This document shows positions 1 through 9,830 of a DNA stretch of 64,000 bases, piece by piece. Numbering within the stretch: the first letter of the stretch is position 1; every line of letters starts with the position of its first letter. The notes beneath the pieces are model-generated. The model did no database searches, had not been told where the DNA came from, and was given only the letters and a program-made list of their open reading frames with translations. The stretch spans positions 50,952,019 through 51,016,018 of the forward strand of contig OX352761.1 in assembly GCA_947095585.1 (NCBI GenBank), in the 5' to 3' direction. Position numbers and translations under genes: made by a program. Source of the stretch: Nephrocerus scutellatus. Taxonomy: Eukaryota > Arthropoda > Insecta > Diptera > Pipunculidae.

Positions 1-452
1 GTGTCGGCGTCCCATACAAATTTTTAAAAAATTAGCACGATTTTCTTAAAATTGTATACACATATGTATTTCTGATAAACAACACTTTTTGTAAAAATTT
101 TGAAGCGATCTGGCCCCACGGTGGGGGGGGGGTTCCCATACAAATATTTTAAAAAATTTACCCGATTTTCTTAAAATTTTATACAAATGTGTATGTCTCC
201 GACGGAAAACAAATTTTGTAAACATTTTGGAGAGATCGGGTCCCTGGGTCGGGGGGGGGGGTAAAAAATAAATTTACCCGATTTTATTGAAATTTTATAC
301 ACATTGTAACTCGGTATCTTCGATAACAAAATTTTTTGTAAAAATTTGGAATTATTTTGGCCCTAGTATTATTTCGATTTTATTCAAACTTTGTACACAT
401 GTTTATCTGCGAGAATTTACATGAAAAGTTTAAATTTTTATGGGCTGTTTTT
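1..452 (+). repeat. Rep-A dispersed repeat, 5'-truncated by window edge
   Basis: Contains degenerate tandem monomers of roughly 95-127 bp, each carrying a core like 'cccgattttcttaaaatttt' followed by 'atacacatgtgtat' (near 34, 161, 277 and 368) and G-rich runs (near 122-132 and 250-261). The right end 'gagaatttacatgaaaag...ttttatgggctgtttt' matches the right end of the Rep-A copies at 4284, 36322 and 39087. No coding potential is seen. The left end lies outside the window. Confidence 0.6.
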
Positions 453-789
453 CTATATGGTGCAATTGTAAAATCATTTTTGAACCACAATAATGCAGCT
501 CGGGCAGGAAAAATAATATCCAAATAAAATAAAAATTGTTCTTAATGGAGTTTTGATAAGGGTGGAGATACTGATAGGGTCCTGAGGGGTTTTTTGATGT
601 CGTTTTGAGCGGTGGTTTGGTGGGATATTTAGGGGCGATGTCTTAAAAGGGTAATTTTGTGCGGTTTTGACTGTGGTCTTGATGGAGTCTGCGAGGGTTT
701 GGTGGGGTTGGAAGTTTTGTCATTGGAGATATACTTGTGTGCAAAGTTTAAATCAACATTTTCCTGACCGGACAACGCCGGCCCATCAT
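453..789. other. Non-coding stretch, no gene recognised
   Basis: AT-rich sequence without a convincing reading frame. Read on the minus strand, 700-789 has a short stretch resembling the Rep-A monomer ('gcacacaagtatatctcc'), so part of it may be repeat-derived. Nothing else can be supported. Confidence 0.4.
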
Positions 790-1095
790 CTAGTATTCTA
801 TAAAATAGTAACAAGCTTTATAAATTCTATGTGAAAAAGAAAGTACTTGAATCAGTTACGGTTAAAAAAATAAAAAAAGGTTATATGAACAAGAGGAAAA
901 AAGAAAAAAAAAATCAAAAAAAGGTGCGTGTTAGCTCTGACGTGCGACTGGAATTTACTCCTTAAAATCTATTTCATATATACCGCGCGTAACATGCCAC
1001 GCGTCACACGCGTCACAAATTACATCATCGCAAGCCGAGCGCTAATAAATTGCTTTAAAATAAATCTCTTCAAATTCTGACAAGTATACGCCGAT
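790..1095 (-). repeat. LTR-like segment downstream of errantivirus env
   Basis: On the minus strand this follows the end of env, where a 3' LTR would lie. It contains a TATA-like 'ggtatatatgaaat' (about 970-984) followed by 'ccagtcgcacgtcagagct'. Its reverse complement matches 35373-35506 plus 36323-36456, and 38136-38269 plus 39088-39221, where the same sequence is split by Rep-A. The exact LTR ends were not resolved, so calling it an LTR is an inference from position and from the core-promoter-like arrangement. Confidence 0.5.
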
Positions 1096-1148
1096 GTAAT
1101 TGAAAAAAGTAAACACAGGCAAGCATATTTTATTAACATTGTATGGTT

Positions 1149-3278
1149 TTACGACCAATACTTAACTCCTCCTTCCTTAGAGAAAAATTTCTCCTGGAAA
1201 TTAGTATGGTTTGGAGTATCTGTTAGGTTTCCCTCTTGTTTTTCAGTTAAGTTATTAATTTTGACTTTAATTTTATCCGTTCTTCTGAAAATCTTGTACA
1301 TTATACTTGCGCCAGTAATTCCGATTAGTATGATGATGAACATAGTTGTGCTAAAATTACATAGGTTTTCATTTTATGTTACTCAACTAGTTCTATATTA
1401 CGTCTATTTTTATTATTTTTAATTGATATTAAAAATCTGAATATTAATAATATAGTTTCCTGTGAGAATTAAGTCTCTGGAATCACAATTATTTTGCACA
1501 GTTATATTAGCATTTTTCACAATATAAGTTCTTTCATTCATATTCATGATTTCCAAATTCTGTTAATTTTTATCAAACAATGTTGTTTAAGAATACAATA
1601 ATTTCTTCTTCTTAAATCATTAATATTGTTCTTTTCACTGTCATATTTATATTCGGTTCCTTTGTATACAGTTACAATGTAGTATATTACTACAAGGAAA
1701 GTGGAGTTTATCGTGCGAGGTCGAAGCTTGACGAGGCGGTAGCCGAGTTCGGCAATCTAACGAGCACGATGAGCACTTTTCTGCGAGTCCACGCGTCAAA
1801 ACCGGTTTTTCTGCTAAATCGAGAAAGAAGCAGAAATGTGAGAATGTGTGTTCGCTGATCGCTGTGACTGCAATAAATAACAAAAGACGTTTATATGATA
1901 ACATAACTAGTGTTGTTATGGGCTACTTTCGAAGCTAGTTTCTAGCGTATGAAACAGTGAAAAACATATTTTCACACGCCCATAGACGAAAGTGACTGTT
2001 TCGTACGCTATAAACTAGCCTCGAAAGTAGCCCATAACAACACTAGTTATGTTATGATATAAACGTCTTTTGTTATTTACTACAATCTCAGCGAACACAT
2101 TGCGCATGAGCAAGAATTCTCTTTTGTTTGTCGTTTGTGATTTCTGCTTCTCTCTCGATTTAGCAGAAAAACCGGTTTGGACGCGTGAAAAATTCATTTC
2201 TTTGTTATTTACTGCAGTCACAGCGAACACACATTCTCACATTTCTGCTTCTCTCTCGATTTAGCAAAAAAACCGGCTTGGACGCGTGAAAAATAGCGTA
2301 CACGACTTGCAAAAAAGTGCTCATCGTGCTCGTTAGATTGCCGAACTCGGCTACCGCCTCGTTCATCAAGCTTCGACCTCGCACGATAAACTCCACTTTC
2401 CTTGCTCGTTCTGTAATATACTATTCTTGTTTTTCATGATTTGTTATCGGTAAGATTAATTTGATCGGAAGTGTAAAAACTTCATCCGGTACTTTTAATG
2501 CCTTAATAATAGAGTCATCCGTATATTTCATGATTCCCAATCTAATGTTTTTCAACTTGCCTAAATTCATGTCATTCATAATTAATTCATCTTTTGTGAG
2601 TAAGCTAGGGTGAGTTATTCCTAATTTGATTGCAGCTATGATATCTAATAAATTATCGATTAATTTCTCTAACATTCTAATGAGAACTTCTGTCCGTTGC
2701 AAACGCTTAAGTATTGTTTTTGTAACTGTTGACTTTCGTTCTGATATCGTTCTGATATCGTTCTATTTCCTCCCTATATCTTAAAGCCAAATCCCTTATG
2801 TTCTTCATATTTTCATTTAATTGTGATAATTTAAATTTGATTATTTCGTCGCTGAATTGCATTTTTATTGTTGGTGTCTGTTATTCTAAGATGTTTGTCT
2901 ATTTCTTTCCTATCTGCATCATCCATGGTACCGAATAACCATTTCTGAGTAGTTCCTACAAGATTTAAGAGTCCTCTCTTGGATCGGATCCTAGTAGGTA
3001 TTTTGTATAAATCGTGAAACATTCTTTTCGTATTCTAGGTCTTTCCTAATGTTCTCAAATTTTTGTATTTCCTGTAATGTTTCTACCAGCTTGTTTAACT
3101 TAACGATGTGAAGGATGGTTTGGGTATGGTTGATAATCTCTCCTTCCCCCATATTCATTACCATGAATCCGCTTGTATTTGGTTGGTGATCGTCATTAGG
3201 AAGATTAATATCATTGGAAAAATCTGCAAATTGTCTTGGTCCTTTAATATTTATTGTATTTACCCTATTTTCCTTTTT
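1149..3278 (-). pseudogene. Errantivirus env (baculovirus F-like) pseudogene
   Basis: Decayed envelope fusion protein of an endogenous insect errantivirus, read from high to low coordinates. Near 2960-3000 it shows a furin-type site R-S-K-R directly followed by a G-L-L-rich hydrophobic stretch and the 'LFGTMDD' motif, the hallmark of baculovirus F and errantivirus Env proteins. The part at 3000-3278 reads as the surface-subunit side ('GEGEIINHTQTILHIVKLN'). The segment at 2424-2702 is the helical middle of the membrane subunit. The segment 1149-1343 begins with a hydrophobic membrane anchor ('MFIIILIGITGASIMYKIF') and a short tail. The frame is broken by stops between 1343 and 1680 and by the foldback insertion at 1682-2421; the amino end is lost at the Rep-A junction. 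It is a relic. Confidence 0.8.
1682..2421. mobile_element. Foldback/MITE-like element inserted in env
   Basis: About 740 bp that folds on itself. The ends 'gtatattac' and 'gtaatatac' are inverted and flanked by TA on both sides (1680-1681, 2422-2423). Long arms follow: 'gtggagtttatcgtgcgagg' on the left and its complement near 2377-2400, then 'agacgtttatatgat..taac' matched near 2045-2068, around a short spacer near 1955-1997. The right arm has an extra internal direct duplication of about 125 bp, each copy ending 'ggacgcgtgaaaaat' (near 2178 and 2279). The TA target duplication suggests Tc1/mariner-type mobilisation. No transposase is present. Confidence 0.7.
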
Positions 3279-4284
3279 TAAATTCTCTATATTAACTTCG
3301 CGTGCCCGTGGCTGGCTGGCTGGCTGGCAGAATTTTGTGATCAATTTTTAACACACTTCCTAAAGTCCGATTTTATTCAAATTTGGCACACATGTGTCTT
3401 AGCCATGACAATACTTTTAATTAATATTTGGGGCACCTCGAAGCCCGGGGTCGGGGGGCTCCCATGCAACATTTTTAATCAATTTTCCCCGATTTTCTTC
3501 AAATTTTATGCGCATGTGTATCTTTGATGGACAACACTTTCTCTAAAAATTTGGAAGTGATCGGGCCCCTGGGTCGGGGGGGCACCCATACAAATTTTAT
3601 TAAAAAAGTTCCTAATTTTCTTCAAATTTTATACGCATGTGTAACTCCGATGGACAAAATACCATACCATACCATACCCATAGGTTAGCTTTCAAAGTGA
3701 CTCAGTTTTCTAGGTGAACGAGGTGAGTTCCCGATGTACCCGATTGCCGACGGGTAGCAAAGTAACATTATCGGTTACAAAACAAAGGTACATAAAATCA
3801 AACCGTACTCCGGGCACAGTTCGCAAATGCAACGTTAAACTGAAACCACGAGAGAGAAATCTTAGCTCACCCACAAATGAACCCAGCAAATGAAACGAGA
3901 CATAAACGTTTTATGCTTAATTCAACTTACTTACTTATTTACTAAATTGTATTTTTATTGATGTCGTTTTTTGTTGTCGATATCAACTTACAGATAAGAA
4001 CAACAAGTTTTCACAATATTCTGTCATATGGCGTTTTATAAATTAGTTCAGAGCAGTCAAAGAGTTCTCAAGAAAAATGCTCGTGTTTCTTATTTGCTCA
4101 GAGTATGAGCCCGCTCTAAGTGCTCCGAATAAAATGATCTGAGCATTTTCAAATTTGACATCTGATGTCAAATGTCTCTTTTGATAATTTTCTCCTACAA
4201 AAAAAAATGACCCAGGATCGAGGGGCTCCCATATCAATTTCTGCGATTAGAGAATTTAGATGAAAAATTTTAATTTTTAAGGGT
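3279..4284 (+). repeat. Rep-A dispersed repeat, longest copy
   Basis: Begins in a T-run with 'aaattctctatattaact' and ends 'gattagagaatttagatg...aagggttgttt'. The sequences aaattctct and agagaattt are thus inverted near the two ends. Inside are a (ggct)n run (3309-3328), three ~121-bp monomers (cores near 3367, 3488, 3610) with G-rich spacers, an 'accat' microsatellite (3660-3680), and a unique 3' block (about 3840-4284) shared with 35890-36322 and 38650-39087. No coding capacity. The arrangement (subterminal inverted repeats, internal minisatellite, insertion into T-runs, no clear target duplication) recalls non-autonomous Helentron-like elements; that assignment is an inference. Confidence 0.65.
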
Positions 4285-4301
4285 TGTTTTTTTTAATCTA
4301 T

Positions 4302-4415
4302 AGGGTGTTTTTTTGGGAGGTTTGTTTTTCCGATAGATGTCGTTTTATTTTATGACAGTTGTTTTGACAGCTCAAAGTGGCATTTCTACTCAGTATTGTT
4401 TGGCAAATCATTATG

Positions 4416-4450
<35 letters not shown>

Positions 4451-4733
4451 ACATTTGTGAAAAATAGTCGTGGTAGCCATATGCCAGAAATTGTGTTTAA
4501 ATGTTAAATGCCAAAAAATTATCTACCAAATAAAAAAAATTTTGGTCATTTCATAATTTTATATGTGTTTTATTCAAAAAAAAAATCGGCAACCTCTTAA
4601 AAAAACACCCGTTAGATATATATATGATTTGCCAAACAATACTGAGTAGAAATGCCACTTTGAGCTGTCAAAACAACTGTCATAAAATAAAACGACATCT
4701 ATCGGAAAAACAAACCTCCCAAAAAAACACCCT
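4302..4733. mobile_element. MITE with ~110-bp terminal inverted repeats (copy 1)
   Basis: Starts 'agggtgtttttttgggagg' and ends with the exact complement 'cctcccaaaaaaacaccct'. The inverted arms run about 110 bp inward to 'ggcaaatcat' / 'atgatttgcc'. The centre holds a 34-bp poly(A) run (about 4414-4447) and AT-rich sequence with no transposase. It sits at the 3' border of the errantivirus integrase and next to the right end of Rep-A. Flanks are TA-rich but a clean target duplication was not resolved. It is non-autonomous and its superfamily is undetermined. Confidence 0.8.
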
Positions 4734-5424
4734 TTATAATTACGCTCATTCTTATGTCTTACAAGTTTGTAATTTTTGAAATAACCTACTTGTCTGGATT
4801 CTGTATAATCTTCCCTGTCTTGATTCTTTTTGTTTATAACATTTGTTTTCCTATTTTTGTGTCTCTTGACTACTGCTTCTATATTTGTATGTTGAACATG
4901 TTCCGGTGAGATGCCTATCGTAGTATGATGTCTTTTATCATAAATCTGAAAAGCTGTAAACATCTTTGTGTTTACTGATTCTTCCTGGTTCATGGTAAGT
5001 AAAGTCTCGGCTACTAGTGCGTTACCTCTATGTGCATTTGGTTTTGTATAATGTACGTATATATTTCGTTCTCTAAAGTAATTTCTAAGATACACTGTGT
5101 TAAACTCGTTATCTGTAATTATTTTTTTAGGTGAGCCTACTCTAGTCAAATGTCCATTGATAGCGTCTGTTTTGTGAATGTGGTTTTTACTTTCAAGTTT
5201 GTACACATACCCTTTCTTGGTTAATTTATCAATCATCGTTAGAAATATGTGTTTGTGAAAATTGTAGATATCCATATAAATTATTTTATTAGGTTGTCTA
5301 GGAGTGTCCGTTAACCTGCATTTTTCTTGCATTGGTTTCCTCTCATATTTAGCTTGCTGGCAGATATCTCAATTGCTTATTACCTTTGTAATTACTCTGG
5401 TAAGCTTAGGTTAATAAATTTGAT
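4734..5424 (-). pseudogene. Errantivirus integrase core pseudogene (copy 1)
   Basis: Minus-strand pol fragment. Going 5' to 3' it has 'CDICQQAKYER' (the CC half of the HHCC zinc finger, after a break), 'IYMDIYNFHKHIFLTMID' (first catalytic Asp), 'GSPKKIITDNEFN' (second Asp) and a 'PNAHRGNALVAET' region where the catalytic Glu is expected. This is the usual order of a retroviral-type integrase of the gypsy/errantivirus group. The HH half lies at 8596-8850, separated by insertion of the 5430-8590 element. The C-terminal end runs into the MITE. Stops occur around the zinc-finger part. Confidence 0.75.
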
Positions 5425-5429
5425 GTTTC

Positions 5430-5540
5430 TTTCATATGAGACACATACACTTACGCACGTCCTATGCAGCTTCCTATCCCTAACATTCTCTTTAATAAAG
5501 TCAGTCGTTAAACATCAGCCGTAGTGTTCATTACTTGACA
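5430..5540 (+). repeat. 5' LTR, 111 bp
   Basis: Runs from 'tttcatatgag' to 'cattacttgaca'. It differs from the 3' LTR (8480-8590) at two positions: the second base (T for G, so the canonical TG start is lost) and 'cacatacac' versus 'cacacacac'. It contains 'ctttaataaagtc', a likely polyadenylation signal. The length is short for Ty3/gypsy. Confidence 0.9.
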
Positions 5541-5558
5541 TGGTGTCAGAAGTGGGAT
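5541..5558 (+). promoter_or_regulatory. Primer-binding site, tRNA-Leu type
   Basis: 'tggtgtcagaagtgggat' starts immediately after the 5' LTR. It is the complement of the 3' end (with CCA) of an insect tRNA-Leu as I recall that tRNA; a tRNA search would settle the isoacceptor. Confidence 0.7.
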
Positions 5559-5604
5559 GTGAACGGAAAAAATAAATAAATAATTACAAAAAGTGAAACA
5601 AAAC

Positions 5605-6126
5605 ATGGTGGACGACGCAAGGAACGCTGACGCAAACGTTGGTAACGTTAATTTTGTTAAACCACCGAAACCGCTACTAATAGTGGGCAACAATGCATCG
5701 CAGGCCTGGAAGGATTGGCTCCAACAATATAAGTGGTTTCAGACCGCCGCACAATTGGACAAAAAATCAGCACAAATTCAAGTGGCAACCTTCATGTCAA
5801 GCATAGGCTCCGACGCAATAAACACGCACCAGCTTCGCAAATGCCCGGCATATAACAACAAGTGCGAGATATGCAAACGTAAAGGGCATGTCTCAAAACT
5901 GTGCTTTAGTCGAAAAAAACGAAACAGAGAAGTAAGTGCACTTAGCCGCAACCACAACAACAGCACGTCAGAGCTAAGTGACACAACAGATGGCAGTGAC
6001 TTATTCCTACTCTCAATATCAAAATCTGTGACAAATAAAGACGAAAAAGACAATTGGTACGAAGAAATCATAATACAAGAAAAAACATTAAATTTAAACT
6101 TGACACAGCAGCGCAGTCTAACGTGA
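5605..6126 (+). pseudogene. gag remnant with CCHC zinc knuckle (copy 1)
   Basis: Open frame from the ATG at 5605, about 173 codons. The amino part ('ASQAWKDWLQQYKWFQTA') is typical of the start of Mag-like Gag. It jumps directly to a nucleocapsid knuckle 'CEICKRKGHVSKLC' (C-x2-C-x4-H-x4-C) near residues 90-103. Gag of this group is normally clearly longer, so the capsid middle appears deleted. The end overlaps the protease frame. Confidence 0.65.
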
Positions 6127-8309
6127 TCCCGAGTAACTTGCTAAGTGATACCGCCATGAAAAGTATTCGGCTATGATACCACAAATTAATCGCATTCGGC
6201 AGCGCTAAAATAAATACGCGGGGTGCAATAGTTCTTCAGTGCACTGCGCGAAATAAAAATTACAATTTGAGCTTCACAGTCGTCGACAACTTTCCATATT
6301 TTGAACCAATACTGGGAATAAATGACTGCGAAAAATTGAAACTAATATTGCGTGTGCAGGAAATAAAGATAACGAATGAAATTTTTGACGGTCTCGGGAA
6401 GGTTAAAAACTTCGTATACGACATAGACCTAATAAAAACCCCTAATTTGAACACTGCGCACCCCGAAAAATACCACACACAATCAAAAAAGAAGTAAAAA
6501 AGGAAATCGACAAGGTGGTAAAATTGGGAGTTCTGGAAAAAACAGAAGGAATCACACCAGCTGTCTCGCTCATGGTTATCGTTAAAAAAAGGTAATATAA
6601 GAATATGCATAGATCCAACGGACGTGAACAAAAACATACAACGCCGATATTACCAACTGAAAACCGTGGAAGAAATAACAGCAAACATAAATAATTCTAA
6701 GTACTTCACCTTATTAGATTGCAAAAAGGGTTTCTGGCAAATCGAGGTGTCAAACCGTACCAAACGATACCTGACCATGGCAACACCATGGGGCAGATAT
6801 TCATTTAAAAGACTCCCATTTGGTCTAACCACAAACACAACACAAACACAAACACAAATCACAAACCCCTTGAGACCATTTTTAAAAAACCTTTACACTC
6901 GACATCACCGCGAATACAAAAAATTTTAATGTACATACTACCCAGGTAATATACCGGAAAGGAACAGAAATAAAACTTGCGGACACGCTGAGCAGAGACT
7001 GCAAAAACCCTAATAACAACGCACCAGACGACGAAATAGAAGTCAACACAATTGACTACTTAAAAACGCCTACTAAGCAGAAGCTAAGGGAGGAAATAGC
7101 TAAAGACCATGACCTACAGACATTAAAACAACGAATTTTAGACGGATGGCCTTCATGTATTACGGATTTACCACAAGAGATACGTCCCTACTGGAATTTT
7201 CGTGACGAGCTTACAACAGATGAAGGAATCGTATACAAAGCATCTAAAGTGTTAATTCCTCAATCAATGCAAAATGATATAACGAAAACCATACACGGCG
7301 GTCACTTATGAATTCAGCGTTGTCTAAGCAGAGCCAGATCAACAGTATTTTGGCTTGGAATGCACAAATATATACAAAACTTTATAGAATCATGTGCGTT
7401 GTGCCAATCACTTCAAGCAGCTAAAGCAAGAGAACCAATTATCATTAAAACACTTTCAACATAACCGTGGGAAATTACTGCGGTCGACTTATTCTATTTT
7501 CATGGCAACAACTACCTTTTGATAGTCGACAGTTACTCCGGGTATTTTGATTTTGCTCAACTAAAGTACTCCACATCAGAAGAAGTCATCAATCAACTAA
7601 AAAATTGGTTTGCCACACACGGAATACCGTCCGTATTGAGTCAGATAACGGACCTCAATTCTCATCAAAGGAATTCGCTGAATTCGCTACATCCTGGGAC
7701 ATACAGCACCAAACATCCAGTCCGAATTACCCACGTTCAAACGGTCTAGCAGAGCGTTATGTCCAGACGGCGAAGGTGATGTTAAAGAAGGGCACCAAAG
7801 ACAAAACCGACATCTATCTGGCACTCTTAAACTACCGAAACTCACCAAGAAACGAAGAACTCCAATCGTCAAATTCAAACGTTAACAAAAATCTTACAAA
7901 ATAGAGACAGTCCACAACAACATATTACAACGAAAAAACAAAACCGGCAAAAAACATCCAGCCAGTCGATAGAATTAGAATTCAACGAGCGCACCGAGAC
8001 TGGATAGGCGGTCATTACAAAAACGCTCCAAGATCATTCGCCATTAGAACAGACCAAGGGAAGTTACTAAGACGCAACACAATACACATTGCACCAACAA
8101 AAGCACACATAGTAACATCGCGGGCGGTAGCCGTGAACTTTCAACTCGATAAGGAACATAACCCAACACCGACAACATCAGCTTCAACCAAAATTACAAC
8201 AGCACCACCGATTGTCACGAATGATCCAACAGACATCCAATCACCAGTAACCACCCCGGTCTCTCGCTATGGACGACCACTGCGACAACCCCAACGCTAT
8301 GAACCATGA
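6090..8309 (+). pseudogene. pol pseudogene: protease, partial RT, integrase (copy 1)
   Basis: Begins in another frame than gag with 'KLDTAAQSNVIPS' (6096-6135): the protease active-site triplet reads D-T-A rather than D-T-G. After an in-frame stop come the flap side ('SFTVVDNFPYF', about 6267) and the RT start, with a shift near 6590. RT motifs 'LLDCKKGFWQIEV' and 'GRYSFKRLPFGL' are present, but the catalytic YxDD part and RNase H are missing; at about 6930 the sequence jumps to 'GTEIKLADTLSR', the end of RNase H. Integrase follows: zinc finger 'HGGHL' then a stop, 'CALCQ', core Asp in 'AVDLFYF', a shift, 'ESDNGPQFSS' and 'NGLAERYVQ', then a GPY/F-like tail. It cannot encode active enzymes. 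Confidence 0.75.
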
Positions 8310-8479
8310 GATGACATCGCTTGGCATGTTCTTCATTTCCATGATCAAATCTTTTTATTAAACTTGAAATAAGCAGTAATATTATGAAATTGAATTATGA
8401 ACTCTCTTGTATGTATTATAACTTTCTTAATTTTGTTGGACTTTCGTCTTTATTAAGTTAAAATAAAAAAGGGGGAAGA

Positions 8480-8590
8480 TGTCATATGAGACACACACAC
8501 TTACGCACGTCCTATGCAGCTTCCTATCCCTAACATTCTCTTTAATAAAGTCAGTCGTTAAACATCAGCCGTAGTGTTCATTACTTGACA
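8480..8590 (+). repeat. 3' LTR, 111 bp, with polypurine tract
   Basis: Runs from 'tgtcatatgag' to 'acttgaca' (TG...CA). The 15 bases before it, 'aaaaaagggggaaga' (8465-8479), form the polypurine tract. Followed by the target duplication GTTTC. Confidence 0.9.
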
Positions 8591-8595
8591 GTTTC

Positions 8596-8850
8596 AGGGT
8601 GTTGTAAGATTCTATAATTCCGGAGTGTTGACTCTCTCTGATGTGATAAATGGATATCTGTTTCTTAGCTTCGTCCTATCTTCTTAAATCTCTTACTCTC
8701 CGTGTCAATTTCACAAATTTTATTCTCCTGTTTTCTGCATATAGATTTATGATTATTTGCTGGACTTTGTTATAATGCGGTTCCCTTACCTCAGCATAAA
8801 TGCCAATTGATTCTTAAGTTATTTCTTTGAGTTGGTCCGTTATTATTTCT
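8596..8850 (-). pseudogene. Errantivirus integrase zinc-finger part and upstream pol (copy 1)
   Basis: Minus strand, upstream half of the integrase at 4734-5424. It reads 'QISIYHIRESQHSGIIESY', the HH half of the HHCC zinc finger, preceded by a linker ('EVREPHYNKVQQIIINLY'). At least one stop and one frame change are visible. The gypsy element at 5430-8590 separates it from the CC half. Confidence 0.6.
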
Positions 8851-9215
8851 ATAGGATCTGAGGATCATGAGAAAAACGACAAGCCTGGAATTTATTTGGG
8901 TTAAATTCCACCCTATTAGATCTGCCCCAATCAAGGATGACTTGAATGTTCAACAGAATAGCCGAATTCATTAATTTACGTGAATCAATTAAGCGAGAAT
9001 GGCATTCCTTTTGACTGACAAACGCAATGGAGGCCGATAGCGTTGTATCACCAGCAAATGAATGGATATCACAGGTTGTAGAAGACAACAGGTCATTGAT
9101 ATATATCAAGAAGAGCGTAGTCGACAAGGATGACCCTTGTGTCACGCCTGCATTGATACCGTGTGAAGCTGAAGATATACTGTTCAATACAACTTTTATT
9201 GTATGGTTCCATAAA
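8851..9215 (-). pseudogene. LINE-A-related RT fragment (copy 1)
   Basis: Reads 'GVTQGSSLSTTLFLIYIND' and 'HSFAGDTTL', the RT region where active copies have GVPQGSxLSP and FADD; here P is T and FADD is FAGD, so it is catalytically dead. It is a close, diverged relative of the RT at 56562-57437. Cut on the right by the tandem-duplication junction at 9215. No poly(A) tail is seen, so both ends are truncated. Confidence 0.75.
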
Positions 9216-9397
9216 GTGCTCCGAATAAAATGATCTGAGCATTTTCAAATTTGACATCTGATGTCAAATGTCTCTTTTGATAATTTTCTCCTACAAAAAA
9301 AAATGACCCAGGATCGAGGGGCTCCCATATCAATTTCTGCGATTAGAGAATTTAGATGAAAAATTTTAATTTTTAAGGGTTGTTTTTTTTAATCTAT

Positions 9398-9511
9398 AGG
9401 GTGTTTTTTTGGGAGGTTTGTTTTTCCGATAGATGTCGTTTTATTTTATGACAGTTGTTTTGACAGCTCAAAGTGGCATTTCTACTCAGTATTGTTTGGC
9501 AAATCATTATG

Positions 9512-9547
<36 letters not shown>

Positions 9548-9830
9548 ACATTTGTGAAAAATAGTCGTGGTAGCCATATGCCAGAAATTGTGTTTAAATG
9601 TTAAATGCCAAAAAATTATCTACCAAATAAAAAAAATTTTGGTCATTTCATAATTTTATATGTGTTTTATTCAAAAAAAAAATCGGCAACCTCTTAAAAA
9701 AACACCCGTTAGATATATATATGATTTGCCAAACAATACTGAGTAGAAATGCCACTTTGAGCTGTCAAAACAACTGTCATAAAATAAAACGACATCTATC
9801 GGAAAAACAAACCTCCCAAAAAAACACCCT
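9398..9830. mobile_element. MITE with ~110-bp inverted termini (copy 2)
   Basis: Duplicate of 4302-4733 inside tandem unit B. It carries one more A in the central poly(A) run, which is the only difference noticed between the two 5.1 kb units. Confidence 0.8.

Larger units (their letters stand above)
5430..8590 (+). mobile_element. Ty3/gypsy (Mag-like) LTR retrotransposon, copy 1
   Basis: Complete termini: 111-bp LTRs at 5430-5540 and 8480-8590, primer-binding site at 5541, polypurine tract at 8465-8479, and 5-bp target duplication GTTTC (5425-5429, 8591-8595). It interrupts the zinc-finger region of the errantivirus integrase on the opposite strand. Total length is only 3161 bp, because gag and the RT/RNase H region carry internal deletions and the pol frame has stops and shifts; the element is defective. 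The integrase style ('IVDSYSGYF', 'SDNGPQFSS', 'NGLAERYVQTAK') is that of the Mag/C-clade of Ty3/gypsy; the clade is an inference. Confidence 0.85.
4120..9215. repeat. Tandem duplication 1, unit A (~5.1 kb)
   Basis: Direct tandem repeat with 9216-14312. Every encoded reading frame inside is identical in the two units, and the only difference noticed is one base in the poly(A) run at 4414-4447. The unit holds the end of Rep-A, the MITE, errantivirus integrase, the 3.2 kb gypsy element and a LINE fragment. The join is 'cataaa|gtgctccg', while the left flank of unit A is 'ctctaa|gtgctccg', so about 2 bp of homology is seen at the junction. Confidence 0.9.

Noticed and set aside
1647..2396. Small open frames in both strands of the foldback region
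   Set aside because: They arise from the inverted arms and show no protein motif; only the outermost residues belong to env.
5541..5558. tRNA gene fragment
   Set aside because: Only the 18 bases complementary to a tRNA 3' end are present, directly after an LTR, so it is a primer-binding site.
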